The notes under the pieces: generated by a model | The model's input: the letters and a program-made list of their open reading frames with translations, nothing else | Database searches by the model: none | What the model was told of the DNA's origin: nothing | Origin: Tessaracoccus antarcticus | GTDB lineage: Bacteria > Actinomycetota > Actinomycetes > Propionibacteriales > Propionibacteriaceae | Assembly (NCBI RefSeq): GCF_003688855.1 | Contig: NZ_REFW01000002.1 | Span: forward strand, 558,001 to 622,000 | Direction of reading: 5' to 3' | DNA length: 64,000 nucleotides | Translations under genes and position numbers: made by a program | Shown: in pieces, positions 1-8,642 of the stretch | Position numbering within the stretch: position 1 is the stretch's first letter | Layout: every line of letters starts with the position of its first letter

Positions 1-291
1 GCGCCCGGCCATCGCGCGCGGTGCGGCGTCGAAGACGGTCTCGGGCGAGAAGTCCTCGCCGGCGAGCCAGTTGACGAACCCGTCGATGCCGCTGCGGGCC
101 AGCACATTGATCCAGGAGCGTGACTCCGCGTCGAGCTGCCCGAACCATTCGTGCCGGGACTCCATTGCCGCCAGTGTGGCGGTGTTCATGGCACCGGTGA
201 CGGCCCGCAGTCGCTTCAGGATCGCGACCCGGGTGCGTTGCGAGCTGACCTGGGCGGGCAACGTTCCATGGCGCGGCGGGGGTGGGTTCAT
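1..291 (-). CDS. PucR/FasR-family transcriptional regulator, N-terminal part (cut by window edge)
   Basis: The first 97 codons of a minus-strand gene, read from an ATG at 289-291; the rest lies left of the window. Visible residues include RTRVAILKRLRAVTG, ESRHEWFGQLDAESRSWI and ARSGIDGFVNWL. This resembles the N-terminus of actinobacterial FasR-type PucR regulators, which control the fabD-fabH-acpP-fabF operon; in many Actinobacteria that operon lies close to aceE, which here is 10 kb away. The fatty-acid synthase genes may therefore lie just outside the window (inference). The DNA-binding C-terminus is not visible, so the family call rests on N-terminal resemblance only. The ribosome site is weak (AGGG about 9 nt upstream). 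Confidence 0.6.
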   Translation of the reverse strand, partial: MNPPPPRHGTLPAQVSSQRTRVAILKRLRAVTGAMNTATLAAMESRHEWFGQLDAESRSWINVLARSGIDGFVNWLAGEDFSPETVFDAAPRAMAGR

Positions 292-363
292 GGAGGACAC
301 CCTATGCCGAGGTGGTCGCACAGGGATGGCGCACGCCGGCGGTCATGGCCGACCCGTTGGCCG

Positions 364-1815
364 TCACGGCCGGTCCATCAGACCGTGGAGTGTTGCGTCG
401 CCGTCGCGGACGATGAGGTGCCGCCCCATGCGGTGGAGCTCCTGACCGGGGTTCAGCTCGAGGGTCCACACGGTCCTGGCGTCGGAGGGGTCGATTGCCA
501 CGATGCGAGGCTCGTCCTCCCTGTCGCCTGACTCGTACATGTTCTCCCCGATGTAGAGCGACTCCGTGCCGTGGAGGGTGACGGCGTAGGGGTCCGCCGG
601 CATGGTGCCCACCTCGTGAAGGTGGCGATCGAGGAACGTCAGCGTCTGGTGGTGAAGGACTCCGAGATTGCCCTGGGGCAGCGGGTAGACCCACCCAGGG
701 GGGCTTTCGAACACGTCTGTTGTCAGGGGGGACCCGGTTCTCGGATCGACCTCGCGAAGTTCCTGGACACCGGAGTCCGGCGACGAGGTGGGCGGGGCCC
801 ACCGGTAGAGGTGGGCTCCCAGCGGGGTGAGGCTCCCCACCTCCGTCTTCCACAGTTCCCGGCCCCGCAGATCAAGGACGGTCGTTCCCTCCTCCTCGTC
901 ATGGCGGTCCCAGACGACCACGTCGCCCACCCGGGTGTAGAAGTGGAGGTCGGTTGCGGTTCCCCGGACCCAGGACGGGGTGCGCCCGTCCGCCATCGAG
1001 AAGAACGAGGTGTACAGGAGGGGGTAGCCGTCTCCCGTCGAATAATGGATCTGGAGCGTCGCGTCATCGATCTGCCGGACGGAAAGCGTGTCGGCCTCGG
1101 CGGGGGAGCCGGGGAGCTGACGGCTCCAGATGGGTGTGGCGAGATCGTCGGGCTCCACTGCCGTCAGCACGTTGTCGTCGTCCACGAGGCCGATCATCGC
1201 CCCGATCGGGACGACGTGCCGCAGTGTGGTGTCAGACAGTTCCGCACGCTGTGCCCCCGTCGCGGCGTCGAAGAACGTGGCCCGCAGGACCGGACCGGGA
1301 TCCTTGTCCACGTACTCCAGGGCGGCCACCAGGTGTGCGCCGGGTAGGCAGGTGACACCCCAGTGGCCGGGCAGATCCACGTCCCAGAGAGTGTCGCCCG
1401 TCTGCAGATCGAGCGACCACACCCGGCCAACCTCCGACAGGATGGCGTGGTCCTCAGACGACGAGTACTGGCACTCGTGCCCGCCGTCGGCGGCCCAGGC
1501 GATCTCCGGCGCGGTGGCGAAGTCGACCACCGATGGCGCGGGCGCGGCCAACCCCGGGGCGTGTGGCTGCAGGAGCACCAGGGTGAGGACCAGGGCCACC
1601 ACCACCGCGAGGAGCCCCACGATCAGGGCGGAAAGACGTCCCGGACGTTGTGCATGCCCCGGCCGGTCGACCTCCGGTTCCGCATCCGTCGGGGCGCCGT
1701 GGTGCTCGGGCAGACCGGGTGGGGGTGTCGACGGCGGGGCGGCGAACGTCGGGTCTCCCGGTCGTGGCCGGCGGAAGGGGCGGTGGGGATCCTCGCCGCG
1801 GGCCCGGGGAGTCAA
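364..1815 (-). CDS. Membrane-anchored PQQ/WD-like beta-propeller protein, paralogue 3 of 3
   Basis: A 483-residue protein, last gene of a three-gene paralogous operon; its ATG overlaps the stop of the previous gene by 4 nt, so translation is probably coupled. It has a proline-rich cytoplasmic N-terminus containing HRPFRRP, one membrane segment near residues 60-85, and an extracellular part of about 380 residues. The latter has repeated W-S-L-D-L, G-D-T-L-W-D and G-R-E-L-W-K elements typical of PQQ-like or quinoprotein beta-propellers. Two cysteines near the start of the propeller (GGHEC and VTCL) are shared with both paralogues and could form a disulfide. No catalytic motif is visible. The function is unknown; an envelope scaffold or ligand sensor are possibilities. 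Confidence 0.75.
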   Translation of the reverse strand: MTPRARGEDPHRPFRRPRPGDPTFAAPPSTPPPGLPEHHGAPTDAEPEVDRPGHAQRPGRLSALIVGLLAVVVALVLTLVLLQPHAPGLAAPAPSVVDFATAPEIAWAADGGHECQYSSSEDHAILSEVGRVWSLDLQTGDTLWDVDLPGHWGVTCLPGAHLVAALEYVDKDPGPVLRATFFDAATGAQRAELSDTTLRHVVPIGAMIGLVDDDNVLTAVEPDDLATPIWSRQLPGSPAEADTLSVRQIDDATLQIHYSTGDGYPLLYTSFFSMADGRTPSWVRGTATDLHFYTRVGDVVVWDRHDEEEGTTVLDLRGRELWKTEVGSLTPLGAHLYRWAPPTSSPDSGVQELREVDPRTGSPLTTDVFESPPGWVYPLPQGNLGVLHHQTLTFLDRHLHEVGTMPADPYAVTLHGTESLYIGENMYESGDREDEPRIVAIDPSDARTVWTLELNPGQELHRMGRHLIVRDGDATLHGLMDRP

Positions 1816-3317
1816 CGCGTGCTCTGGAGCCCGTGCAGCGTGCCGTCACCGTCGACGACGAGGAGGTGGCTTCCCAGTCGTTCCAGATGTTGCACGGGCT
1901 CGAGGTCGAAGGTCCACAGGATGCGGGCGCCGCCGGGATCCACGGCCGAGAGCCGGGTCTGCTGGGACTCGCCCGGCTGGGCGATGTTGGATTCCGCGTA
2001 CAGAAACCTCTCGCCCGCGTAGGAGGCGAGGAAATTGTCGAACTGGACGGTCGGCTGCTCGGCGAGGTGGTCGTCGAGGATGATCAGCGAGTTGCCCCCC
2101 ATCACGGCGACGTGCCCGGCTGCGCCGTCGACGACGTAGTCGAACGCACCGTCGTAGGTGTCGCCGTTCAGCGGCTTGCCGGTGCGGGGGTCCACTTCTC
2201 TGAGATGCGTCATCCGGCCCTCGGGGGCGGAGCCGCGTGTTGACAGGTAGAGCCGCGAGCCGGAAGCGCCCAATTCGTCTCGACCCGGTTCCCACAGATG
2301 GCGGCCACGCAGGTCGAGAATTGAGGGGTCTCCGCCCTCGTCCGCGTCAAACGTGAGCAGAACGTCGCCGATCCGGAAGAAGACCGTGTGTTCCGTCGAC
2401 GTCTGCGCCCACTCCGGCGGGGTGCCGTCGGACAACGTCAGAGAAACCGCGAAGCCCTTCGAGCCGCCGACGGAACCCTCCTCCACCCAGTAGTGGAGCT
2501 GGACAGACTCACCGTCGATGTTGCGCACCCCGATGACGTTGTCCTCAATCGGGGATCCGGGAAGTTGACGCGACCAGAGCGGCTTGTCGAGTTGGTCGGG
2601 GCGAACGGCCGTCAGCATGCCGCCGGCGTCCACGAGTCCGAGGTTGGGACCCAGCGCGATCACCTGCACGACGGAGCTGCCGGGAAACTCGTGCACCTGT
2701 TGGCCCGTGACGGCGCTCAGCAACACTGTCCTCTGGACGGTCTGAGTCGCCGTGTCCAGCAGCGTGACGGCCACCAGGTCGAGTTCGGACAGGCAGGCCA
2801 CCTTCCCGTACCTGCCAAGGTCCAGACTCCAACGCGTCCTCCCGTTCGTCAGATCGATCGACCAGACGCGCTGTGCATCCGTCAGGATCGTGTGGTCCCC
2901 CTCCTGCGGCGGGCTGGCGCACTCGATCCCGCCCGCCGAGGTCCAGGCGATCTCCGGCCCTGTTTCCATGTCAGCCACGAGTGGCTCGAGCCGCCACGGC
3001 GACGGCTGGCTGCGGGTGCCCGGCACCACGAACGCAACAACCAGCGCCACGATCACGAGGCCCAGCAGTAGTGGCGCCCACACGACTGGTCGTGTGATCG
3101 GCGTCACGGGGGCAGCGTCGGGGTGCCCGGCGCCCGGTGCTGCATGGACGGGTTCTTCCCACGGCTTCCACACGGACTGGTGGAAGTCGGGGTCGAGAAT
3201 GATCGGGTTGGCGTCAGTGGCGGGGACGGATGCCGCTGCTGCCGCCGGGCCCTCCACGGCGTCACCGTGCGCAGGGTCATTCTGCGGGCGGCGGAAGGGT
3301 TGGTCCGGATCAGTCAT
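1812..3317 (-). CDS. Membrane-anchored PQQ/WD-like beta-propeller protein, paralogue 2 of 3
   Basis: A 501-residue protein with the same plan as its neighbours: N-terminal MTDPDQPFRRP, a conserved cytoplasmic segment ILDPDFHQSVWKPWEEP near residues 40-57, a membrane segment near residues 83-104 (VVWAPLLLGLVIVALVVAFVV), then the propeller. The ILDP-FHQSVW segment is nearly identical in the upstream paralogue but missing from the downstream one. The propeller repeats WSIDLTNGRTRWSLDL, IWSRQLPGSP-like blocks and a closing HLLVVDGDGTLHGL, a phrase that recurs at the end of the third copy. The shared Cys pair is GGIEC and VACL. An AGGGGCCGGG run lies directly before the ATG. The gene is 21 nt from its upstream partner and overlaps the downstream one by 4 nt. 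Confidence 0.75.
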   Translation of the reverse strand: MTDPDQPFRRPQNDPAHGDAVEGPAAAAASVPATDANPIILDPDFHQSVWKPWEEPVHAAPGAGHPDAAPVTPITRPVVWAPLLLGLVIVALVVAFVVPGTRSQPSPWRLEPLVADMETGPEIAWTSAGGIECASPPQEGDHTILTDAQRVWSIDLTNGRTRWSLDLGRYGKVACLSELDLVAVTLLDTATQTVQRTVLLSAVTGQQVHEFPGSSVVQVIALGPNLGLVDAGGMLTAVRPDQLDKPLWSRQLPGSPIEDNVIGVRNIDGESVQLHYWVEEGSVGGSKGFAVSLTLSDGTPPEWAQTSTEHTVFFRIGDVLLTFDADEGGDPSILDLRGRHLWEPGRDELGASGSRLYLSTRGSAPEGRMTHLREVDPRTGKPLNGDTYDGAFDYVVDGAAGHVAVMGGNSLIILDDHLAEQPTVQFDNFLASYAGERFLYAESNIAQPGESQQTRLSAVDPGGARILWTFDLEPVQHLERLGSHLLVVDGDGTLHGLQSTR

Positions 3318-3338
3318 CCCGGCCCCTGGTGACGGCTT

Positions 3339-4886
3339 TCACGGCGAACTGCTCCTCAGACCCTGGACGGTTCTGCCGCCATCGTCGAGCACCACGAGGT
3401 GACGACCCAACTGTGCGATGCGCTGACCGGGCTCGATGTAGAAGTCCCACACGATGCGCGAGCCGACGGGGTCGATGGCCGTGAGACGTGTCCTCCTCGC
3501 GTTGCTGTCCTGTTGCATGTTTCCGCCGGTGTACAGGAAGTCTTTGCCGCTGTAGGTCCCGCCGTAGTCGACGTCCTGCAACGTGTCCTGTGGACGAAGG
3601 TTCTCGTCGAGGATCGTCAGGGAGCCGAGCAGGGAGACCGCGATGCTGCCACGGGGGGCGGCCGACGCGTAGTCGAAGAGACCCACGAAGACGTCGTCGT
3701 TCACCGGTTCGCCGGTTCTGGGATCGACCTCACGCAGTTCGTGCACACCCGGTTCCGAATCTCTGCTACCGGGATACGTCACGTAGAGGCGGGACCCGGA
3801 GATGGTGGGTGTCAGGTTTTCCAGACTCCACAGTTCCCGTCCCTCCAGGTCCAGGACCGACACGTGGCTGCCCCACTCCATGTCCTGGTGCCACAGGACC
3901 ACGTCTGACAGCCGTTCGTAGAACTGGATATCGGTCAAGGCGTTGCGGGACCAGGCGGGGGCGCTTCCGTCCTTGAGGGACAGGATTGGCTGGAAGGATT
4001 CCCCGCTCTCGCCCGTGCTGGTCTCGGAGGAATACCAGAGCTGCACCGTGTCCCGGTCCACCGGTTCGACGTGGATGTCGCTGAGGTGGTCCCCGGCGCC
4101 GGGAAGGCGCAGACTCCACAGCGGGTCAGCCAGTCGCCCCGGCCGCACGGCGCGCAGCATGTTGCTGGTGTCCACCAGGCCGATGTTGCGGCCCAGTGGA
4201 ATCACCTGCGCCGTGTCTTCACCGGGCACGTCGGTCACCCTGCGTCCGGTCGAGCCGTCCAACAGGACGATGCTCTTCACCGTGCCATCGGGCCGGTCGA
4301 CGATGGAGACCGCCACCATGTCCGCACCGGCGAGGCACGTCACGCGCACATCGCCGCTGGGGACGTCCACGCTCCACCGGGTCCGGCCGTCGCGGAGGTC
4401 CAGGGACCAGACGCGCTGATGCGCGGTCATGACGGCGTGATCCTCGTCGAGCGGCGCATCACACCTCTGACCACCCTCTGCACGCCAGGCGATCTCCGGC
4501 GTGCTGGTCAGGTCCTCCACGATCAACGAGGGCGGCCACCCCGGAGAGTGACGCAACCCGGGGATCAGCGGCGCCAGAGCGATGGCCACCACGATTCCGA
4601 CAGCCACGGCGACGATCGCCACCCCGGGGACCCTGCGCGCGCCCAGCAGGACCCGTGGCGTCACGGCGGTGGCGCCGTTCGCGGTGCCCTCATCCGCATG
4701 CGATCCCACCACCCCGGCCGGAGCTTCCCACGGGTTCCAGACCGACTGGTGGAACTCAGGATCCAGGATCATCGGTTCGGCCGGCGGCGGGAGTTCCGAG
4801 GCGGGCCGCTCGTGTGTGGGCGCCTGATCATCATGGGGCGCGCCTGTCGGGGAGGGCCGCCGGAACGGTTCGTCCGGATGCGTCAT
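3339..4886 (-). CDS. Membrane-anchored PQQ/WD-like beta-propeller protein, paralogue 1 of 3
   Basis: First gene of the three-gene operon, 515 residues from the ATG at 4884-4886. The reading frame is open farther upstream. I chose this start because it gives MTHPDEPFRRP, matching MTDPDQPFRRP of the next paralogue, and because GAGAGGGGG lies 7 nt upstream. The cytoplasmic part carries MILDPEFHQSVWNPWEAP. One membrane segment (VPGVAIVAVAVGIVVAIAL) precedes a propeller with W-S-L-D-L-R-D-G-R-T-R-W-type blades and the conserved cysteines GGQRC and VTCL. All three copies probably arose by tandem duplication and diverged considerably. Substrate or partner is unknown. Confidence 0.75.
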   Translation of the reverse strand: MTHPDEPFRRPSPTGAPHDDQAPTHERPASELPPPAEPMILDPEFHQSVWNPWEAPAGVVGSHADEGTANGATAVTPRVLLGARRVPGVAIVAVAVGIVVAIALAPLIPGLRHSPGWPPSLIVEDLTSTPEIAWRAEGGQRCDAPLDEDHAVMTAHQRVWSLDLRDGRTRWSVDVPSGDVRVTCLAGADMVAVSIVDRPDGTVKSIVLLDGSTGRRVTDVPGEDTAQVIPLGRNIGLVDTSNMLRAVRPGRLADPLWSLRLPGAGDHLSDIHVEPVDRDTVQLWYSSETSTGESGESFQPILSLKDGSAPAWSRNALTDIQFYERLSDVVLWHQDMEWGSHVSVLDLEGRELWSLENLTPTISGSRLYVTYPGSRDSEPGVHELREVDPRTGEPVNDDVFVGLFDYASAAPRGSIAVSLLGSLTILDENLRPQDTLQDVDYGGTYSGKDFLYTGGNMQQDSNARRTRLTAIDPVGSRIVWDFYIEPGQRIAQLGRHLVVLDDGGRTVQGLRSSSP

Positions 4887-4992
4887 CGGTGCCCCCTCTC
4901 CGGAGCGCATCGTCGCAACCCCGCCCACGAATGCTACCCCGCACCGCGTGGCCCGGGCCGGTGTACTGGAGGTGGTTGACGGGGTCACGCAC

Positions 4993-4998
4993 TAGAGT
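4993..4998 (+). promoter_or_regulatory. Candidate -10 box (TAGAGT) for a leaderless PHP gene
   Basis: TAGAGT lies 8 nt before the ATG at 5007, a spacing that would put transcription start at or next to the start codon. No purine-rich ribosome site is present there, and no convincing -35 is seen. Several other genes in the window have the same layout. Confidence 0.4.
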
Positions 4999-5006
4999 GC
5001 GGATGC

Positions 5007-6041
5007 ATGTCGTCAGTGGCGTCCGAAGTTGCTGAATCCCTGCGTGAGTACGCGTTCTGGCTGGAACGCGGCATGGCGGACACCCACCGCATCAAGGCGT
5101 ACCGCCGGGCCGCTGACGTCGCGGCCGGGCTCACCCCCCGGGAAGTCGACGGACTCCACACCATCGCAGACTGGCAGTCGCTGCCCTCGTTCGGCCCGAG
5201 CACCGCAGGATTCGCCACCGAGGTCATGCACGGCGCCACACCGTCGAAACTGACGAAGGCCCGGGCGGCCGGTGCAGAGCCCCTTGATCCGGGTGGCGCA
5301 CAGCTGGGTGGCGCACTGCGAGGGGACCTCCACACGCACACCAACGCCTCAGACGGGGGCTCGCCCATGTGGGAGATGGCGGAGGTCGCGGACCGGATGG
5401 GGCGGGACTACCTCGCCATCACCGACCACTCACCCCGGCTCCGGGTGGCCAACGGACTGTCCCGCGAGAGACTCTTCGCACAGTGGGAGGAGATGGAACG
5501 ACTCCAGCCCGACCACCGTTGTCGACTGCTGCGGGGGATCGAGGTGGACATCCTCGCCGACGGCGCCCTCGACCAGGCCGAGGACATGCTGGCCGGTACC
5601 GACGTCGTAGTGGCCAGCGTTCACTCAGACCTGCGGGGCAGCAGCGAGACCATGACGCGCCGCATGGTCGCCGCAGTGTCGAATCCGCACACGCTGGTGC
5701 TCGGTCACTGCACCGGTCGGCGGCTCCAGGGGGACGGGTCGTGGCGACCACAGTCGCAGTTCGACGCCGAGATGGTGTTCAGTGCCTGCGAAATGTTCGG
5801 CGTTGCCGTCGAGATCAACTCCCGACCGGAACGCCGGGACCCTCCCATGCCGCTGCTGGAGCTGGCACGCGACCTCGGCTGCCTTTTTGCCATCGACACC
5901 GACGCCCATGCCCCGGGTCAGATGGAGTTCTGGTCCCTGGGTGCGGCCCGGGCCACCGTCGCGGGCATCGACGAGGACCGCATCATCAACACCTGGCCGT
6001 TGGAGTCCCTGCTGCATCACGCGCGCCGCCGCCGCCCATGA
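5007..6041 (+). CDS. PHP-domain phosphoesterase of the PolX C-terminal type
   Basis: A 344-residue protein. Residues 1-90 form a small helical region (SLREYAFWLERG, HRIKAYRRAADV, LPSFGPSTA) resembling the helix-hairpin-helix domain that precedes the PHP domain in PolX-like proteins. The PHP domain follows with all its metal-binding motifs: DLHTHTNASDG, AITDHSPRL, GIEVDIL, VVASVHSD, LVLGHCTG, and the final DTDAHAPGQ. The family hydrolyses phosphoesters, either as a 3'-5' exonuclease or a histidinol-phosphatase-like enzyme, using a trinuclear metal site. No polymerase domain is present, so this is a stand-alone form. Its last 56 nt overlap the end of the convergent GNAT gene. Confidence 0.85.
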   Translation: MSSVASEVAESLREYAFWLERGMADTHRIKAYRRAADVAAGLTPREVDGLHTIADWQSLPSFGPSTAGFATEVMHGATPSKLTKARAAGAEPLDPGGAQLGGALRGDLHTHTNASDGGSPMWEMAEVADRMGRDYLAITDHSPRLRVANGLSRERLFAQWEEMERLQPDHRCRLLRGIEVDILADGALDQAEDMLAGTDVVVASVHSDLRGSSETMTRRMVAAVSNPHTLVLGHCTGRRLQGDGSWRPQSQFDAEMVFSACEMFGVAVEINSRPERRDPPMPLLELARDLGCLFAIDTDAHAPGQMEFWSLGAARATVAGIDEDRIINTWPLESLLHHARRRRP

Positions 6042-6585
6042 TCGGTGTCACCATTTCCAGCTCCGACGTTGTCGGGTCCAGCGGATAGGGCGAGCTGTGT
6101 CCCGTGGGGATGAACCCGAGTCGCTCGTAGAACCGGTGGGCCGGATGCGCGTTCTCGTGCACGTCAAGGAACAACTGATCGAAACCGCGCTCCGCCGTCC
6201 ATGACCGGACAGCCTCCATCAGCTGCGTGGCGGTGCCATCACCGCGGTGACCAGGGGTCACGTAGACACCCATGAGCCACGCACGCGGCGGGGAGTAGTT
6301 GTGGAACTCGCGGACGGCCATCTGCCCCACCCAACGTCCGTCAGGCTCCACGGCGACGAAGACGGCTGAGTCGGGTAACAGCTCCGATTCGTGACGCGTG
6401 ATCCATCTGTCGTCATCCCACTCCATGACGTCGCAGAGACGGTCGCCGAAGGAGTGTGGTGTGTCGGCCAACATCTCCAGCCTCAGCTGCCTCGAGTGTT
6501 GCCACTCGTCGGGTCGGGCCACGCGGATGGTGAGGGCATGCACAAGCCGGGGAGGTGCGCCCTCGCGCTCTTCCCCGGCTTCCAC
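5986..6585 (-). CDS. GNAT-family N-acetyltransferase
   Basis: About 199 residues from a GTG at 6583-6585, which has AAGGG 9 nt upstream and sits 5 nt after the stop of the ABC permease gene, suggesting it is the last gene of that operon. A second possible GTG at 6541-6543 would begin at HALTIRVARPDEW, where homology-like sequence starts. GNAT features: AVFVAVEPDGRWVGQMAV (beta 2-3), the acetyl-CoA loop VYVTPGHRGDGTATQLM, and LDVHENAHPAHRFYERLGF near the end. The substrate cannot be inferred. The C-terminal 18 or so codons are antisense to the end of the PHP gene; they lie beyond the core fold and are probably a non-conserved tail. Confidence 0.8.
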   Translation of the reverse strand: MEAGEEREGAPPRLVHALTIRVARPDEWQHSRQLRLEMLADTPHSFGDRLCDVMEWDDDRWITRHESELLPDSAVFVAVEPDGRWVGQMAVREFHNYSPPRAWLMGVYVTPGHRGDGTATQLMEAVRSWTAERGFDQLFLDVHENAHPAHRFYERLGFIPTGHSSPYPLDPTTSELEMVTPIMGGGGARDAAGTPTARC

Positions 6586-6590
6586 GTTGA

Positions 6591-7556
6591 TCAACCCTTG
6601 ACAGAACCGGCCAGCAGCCCCCGCACGAAGAAGCGTTGCAGCGACAGGAACACGATCAGGGGAACGATGATCGAGATGAATGCGCCGGCACTGAGAAGGT
6701 GCCACTTGGCGCCCAGGGTGCCTGACAGTTCAGCGACCCGCACGGTCAACGGCGCCACGTTCTTGTTGCCGCCGGCGAAAGTCAGCGCCACCAGAAGGTC
6801 GTTCCAGACCCACAGGAACTGGAAGATGCCGAACGAGGCAATGGCGGGCATCAGGAGGGGGAGGAGAACACGGAAGAAAATCTTCACATGTCCCGCCCCG
6901 TCCACTCGGGCCGCCTCGATCAGCGACGCCGGGATCTCCTTCATGAAGTTGTGCAGGAGGAAGATCGCCAGTGGGAGCGCGAAGATGGAGTGCGATAACC
7001 ACACAGTCCAGAAGGAGCCGGCAAGTCCCCAGTTGACGTACTGCGTCAACAGCGGCACCAGCGTCACCTGGATGGGCACCACCTGCAGCGCAAAAACGGC
7101 GACGAACAGGATGTTGCGTCCGGGGAACTCGATCCAGGCGAAGGCGTAGGCGGCGAGCAGGGCCAGGGTGATCGGGATGATCACCGAGGGAATGGTCACC
7201 ACGAACGAGTTCAGGAAGAACGTGCTCAGGCCCGTGGAGGAGCCGAACAGCGTCTCCTCGTAGTTGTTCAGGGTGACGTTCGGGTTGGTGAACCACGTCC
7301 ACCACCCGGTCTTCCGGATGTCCGGCTCAGGCCGAAACGATGTCAGGAAGAGACCGAACGTGGGGATGGTCCAGATCAGGGCCAGCAGGATCGCGATGCC
7401 GGAGGCCCACGGTGATGAAAGGCGCCCCTTGGCGTCGATGGCCCGCTTCTCCGCGCGGGTCAACTTGCGCTCCTTGCGGAACATCGGGTCGTCGGAGAAC
7501 TTCGCATTCGTCGGCTCCACCGTGTCCACAATGGCGTACTTGATTTCTTCACTCAT
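6591..7556 (-). CDS. CUT1 sugar ABC transporter permease (MalG/AglG-like)
   Basis: A 321-residue inner-membrane permease. The ATG at 7554-7556 overlaps the stop of the preceding permease by 4 nt. A cytoplasmic N-terminus of about 60 residues is followed by six predicted membrane segments (IAILLALIWTIPTFGLFLTS first). The EAA loop that docks the ATPase is clear: PASLIEAARVDGAGHVKIFFRVLLPLLMPA. It forms the transmembrane channel with the next gene and receives sugar from the lipoprotein encoded at 8643. No ATPase gene is present in this operon. In Actinobacteria such CUT1 systems are commonly energised by a shared MsiK-type ATPase encoded elsewhere (established for Streptomyces; inferred here). 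Confidence 0.9.
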   Translation of the reverse strand: MSEEIKYAIVDTVEPTNAKFSDDPMFRKERKLTRAEKRAIDAKGRLSSPWASGIAILLALIWTIPTFGLFLTSFRPEPDIRKTGWWTWFTNPNVTLNNYEETLFGSSTGLSTFFLNSFVVTIPSVIIPITLALLAAYAFAWIEFPGRNILFVAVFALQVVPIQVTLVPLLTQYVNWGLAGSFWTVWLSHSIFALPLAIFLLHNFMKEIPASLIEAARVDGAGHVKIFFRVLLPLLMPAIASFGIFQFLWVWNDLLVALTFAGGNKNVAPLTVRVAELSGTLGAKWHLLSAGAFISIIVPLIVFLSLQRFFVRGLLAGSVKG

Positions 7557-8527
7557 CGTTCTCCCTCCGAAATCCTCATCTGGCGGACGTTGTAGATGAC
7601 GATCGGGATCACCAGCACGAACAGGATGACGGCCAGGGTGGCGGCGATGCCGTTGTTGCCCTGGCTGAACTTCTGGCTGTAGAACTCGTTCGCGATGACT
7701 GACGTCTGGAACTGGCCTCCGGTGGCGGTGCGCACGATGTCGAAGATCTTCAGGGTCGCCATGGCGATCGTCGTGATGACCACGATGAGAGCCGGCCGGA
7801 TGGAGGGCACCGTGATGTTGAAGAACGTGCTGAGTGATCCAGCGCCGTCGATCTGTGCGGCCTCGGTGATCTCGTCGGGGATCGCCTTGATGGAGGCGGA
7901 CAGGATGGTCATGGCGAAACCGGTCTGGATCCAGATCATGATGACGATCAGGAAGCCGGTGTTCCACGGCGGGTTCAGCAGGAACTGCTGGGGTGGCAGG
8001 CCGAGCCAGACCAGGATCTGGTTGGCGAAGCCTGTCTGGTTCGCCGTTGCCGGCTTGTACTGGTACACGAACTTCCAGATGATCGACGCGCCCACCATCG
8101 AGATCGCCATGGGGAGAAAGATGAGCGTCTTCGCCAGTTTCTCGAACCGGGTGCGATCCACGAGCACGGCGTAGAGCAGGCCGAACACGGTGGACAGCAG
8201 CGGCACCGCCACCACCCACGCCAGGGTGTTCAGCAGGATGATCTGGAAGTCTGGATTGGTCAGGACCGTGACGTAGTTGTCGACGCCGACGCTCTTCCTG
8301 CCGGCGGCGTCACGGAACGAGTCGAAGATGGTGCGGAGGCCCGGCCACAGCAGACCGAAGGCCAGCATGATGACGGCGGGCAGAAGGAACCCCACGGCGG
8401 GGATCCAGCGGGGAAGTTTTTCCGAGACGTACAGGATGAACGCCATCACGCCTGCGAACAGCAGTATGGCGACGAACATCACAAGGATCTTCTCGGCAGG
8501 CGTTGTCGCCTTGAGTAGCCAATCCAT
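7553..8527 (-). CDS. CUT1 sugar ABC transporter permease (MalF/AglF-like)
   Basis: About 324 residues. Two ATGs lie close together; I chose the one at 8525-8527 because GAGAGGAG is 6 nt before it, whereas it abuts the first ATG (8531-8533). The N-terminus has two membrane segments (ILVMFVAILLFAGVMAFILYV and AVGFLLPAVIMLAFGLLW), then a periplasmic loop and the core permease. The EAA loop is PDEITEAAQIDGAGSLSTFFNITVPSI-like. It pairs with the downstream permease (4-nt overlap). The architecture resembles alpha-glucoside AglF-type permeases, but the sequence alone does not fix the sugar. Confidence 0.9.
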   Translation of the reverse strand: MDWLLKATTPAEKILVMFVAILLFAGVMAFILYVSEKLPRWIPAVGFLLPAVIMLAFGLLWPGLRTIFDSFRDAAGRKSVGVDNYVTVLTNPDFQIILLNTLAWVVAVPLLSTVFGLLYAVLVDRTRFEKLAKTLIFLPMAISMVGASIIWKFVYQYKPATANQTGFANQILVWLGLPPQQFLLNPPWNTGFLIVIMIWIQTGFAMTILSASIKAIPDEITEAAQIDGAGSLSTFFNITVPSIRPALIVVITTIAMATLKIFDIVRTATGGQFQTSVIANEFYSQKFSQGNNGIAATLAVILFVLVIPIVIYNVRQMRISEGER

Positions 8528-8580
8528 GGGCATCTCCTCTCTGAGATGTCTGGTGACGCAAACCTAGTGGGTGGGAGCCC

Positions 8581-8620
8581 GAATGTGGGCCACAATCCCG
8601 AGGGAGTGTGGCCCACATTC
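8581..8620 (-). other. Perfect 14-bp stem-loop between binding-protein and permease genes
   Basis: Two perfectly complementary 14-nt arms (8581-8594 and 8607-8620) with a 12-nt loop lie between the stop of the binding protein and the start of the permeases. No T-tract follows on the minus strand. This position is typical of hairpins that protect the 3' end of the abundant binding-protein mRNA, or attenuate read-through, so the lipoprotein is made in excess over the channel proteins. Confidence 0.75.
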
Positions 8621-8642
8621 TGTGCATTTCAGCGGGCTCGGG

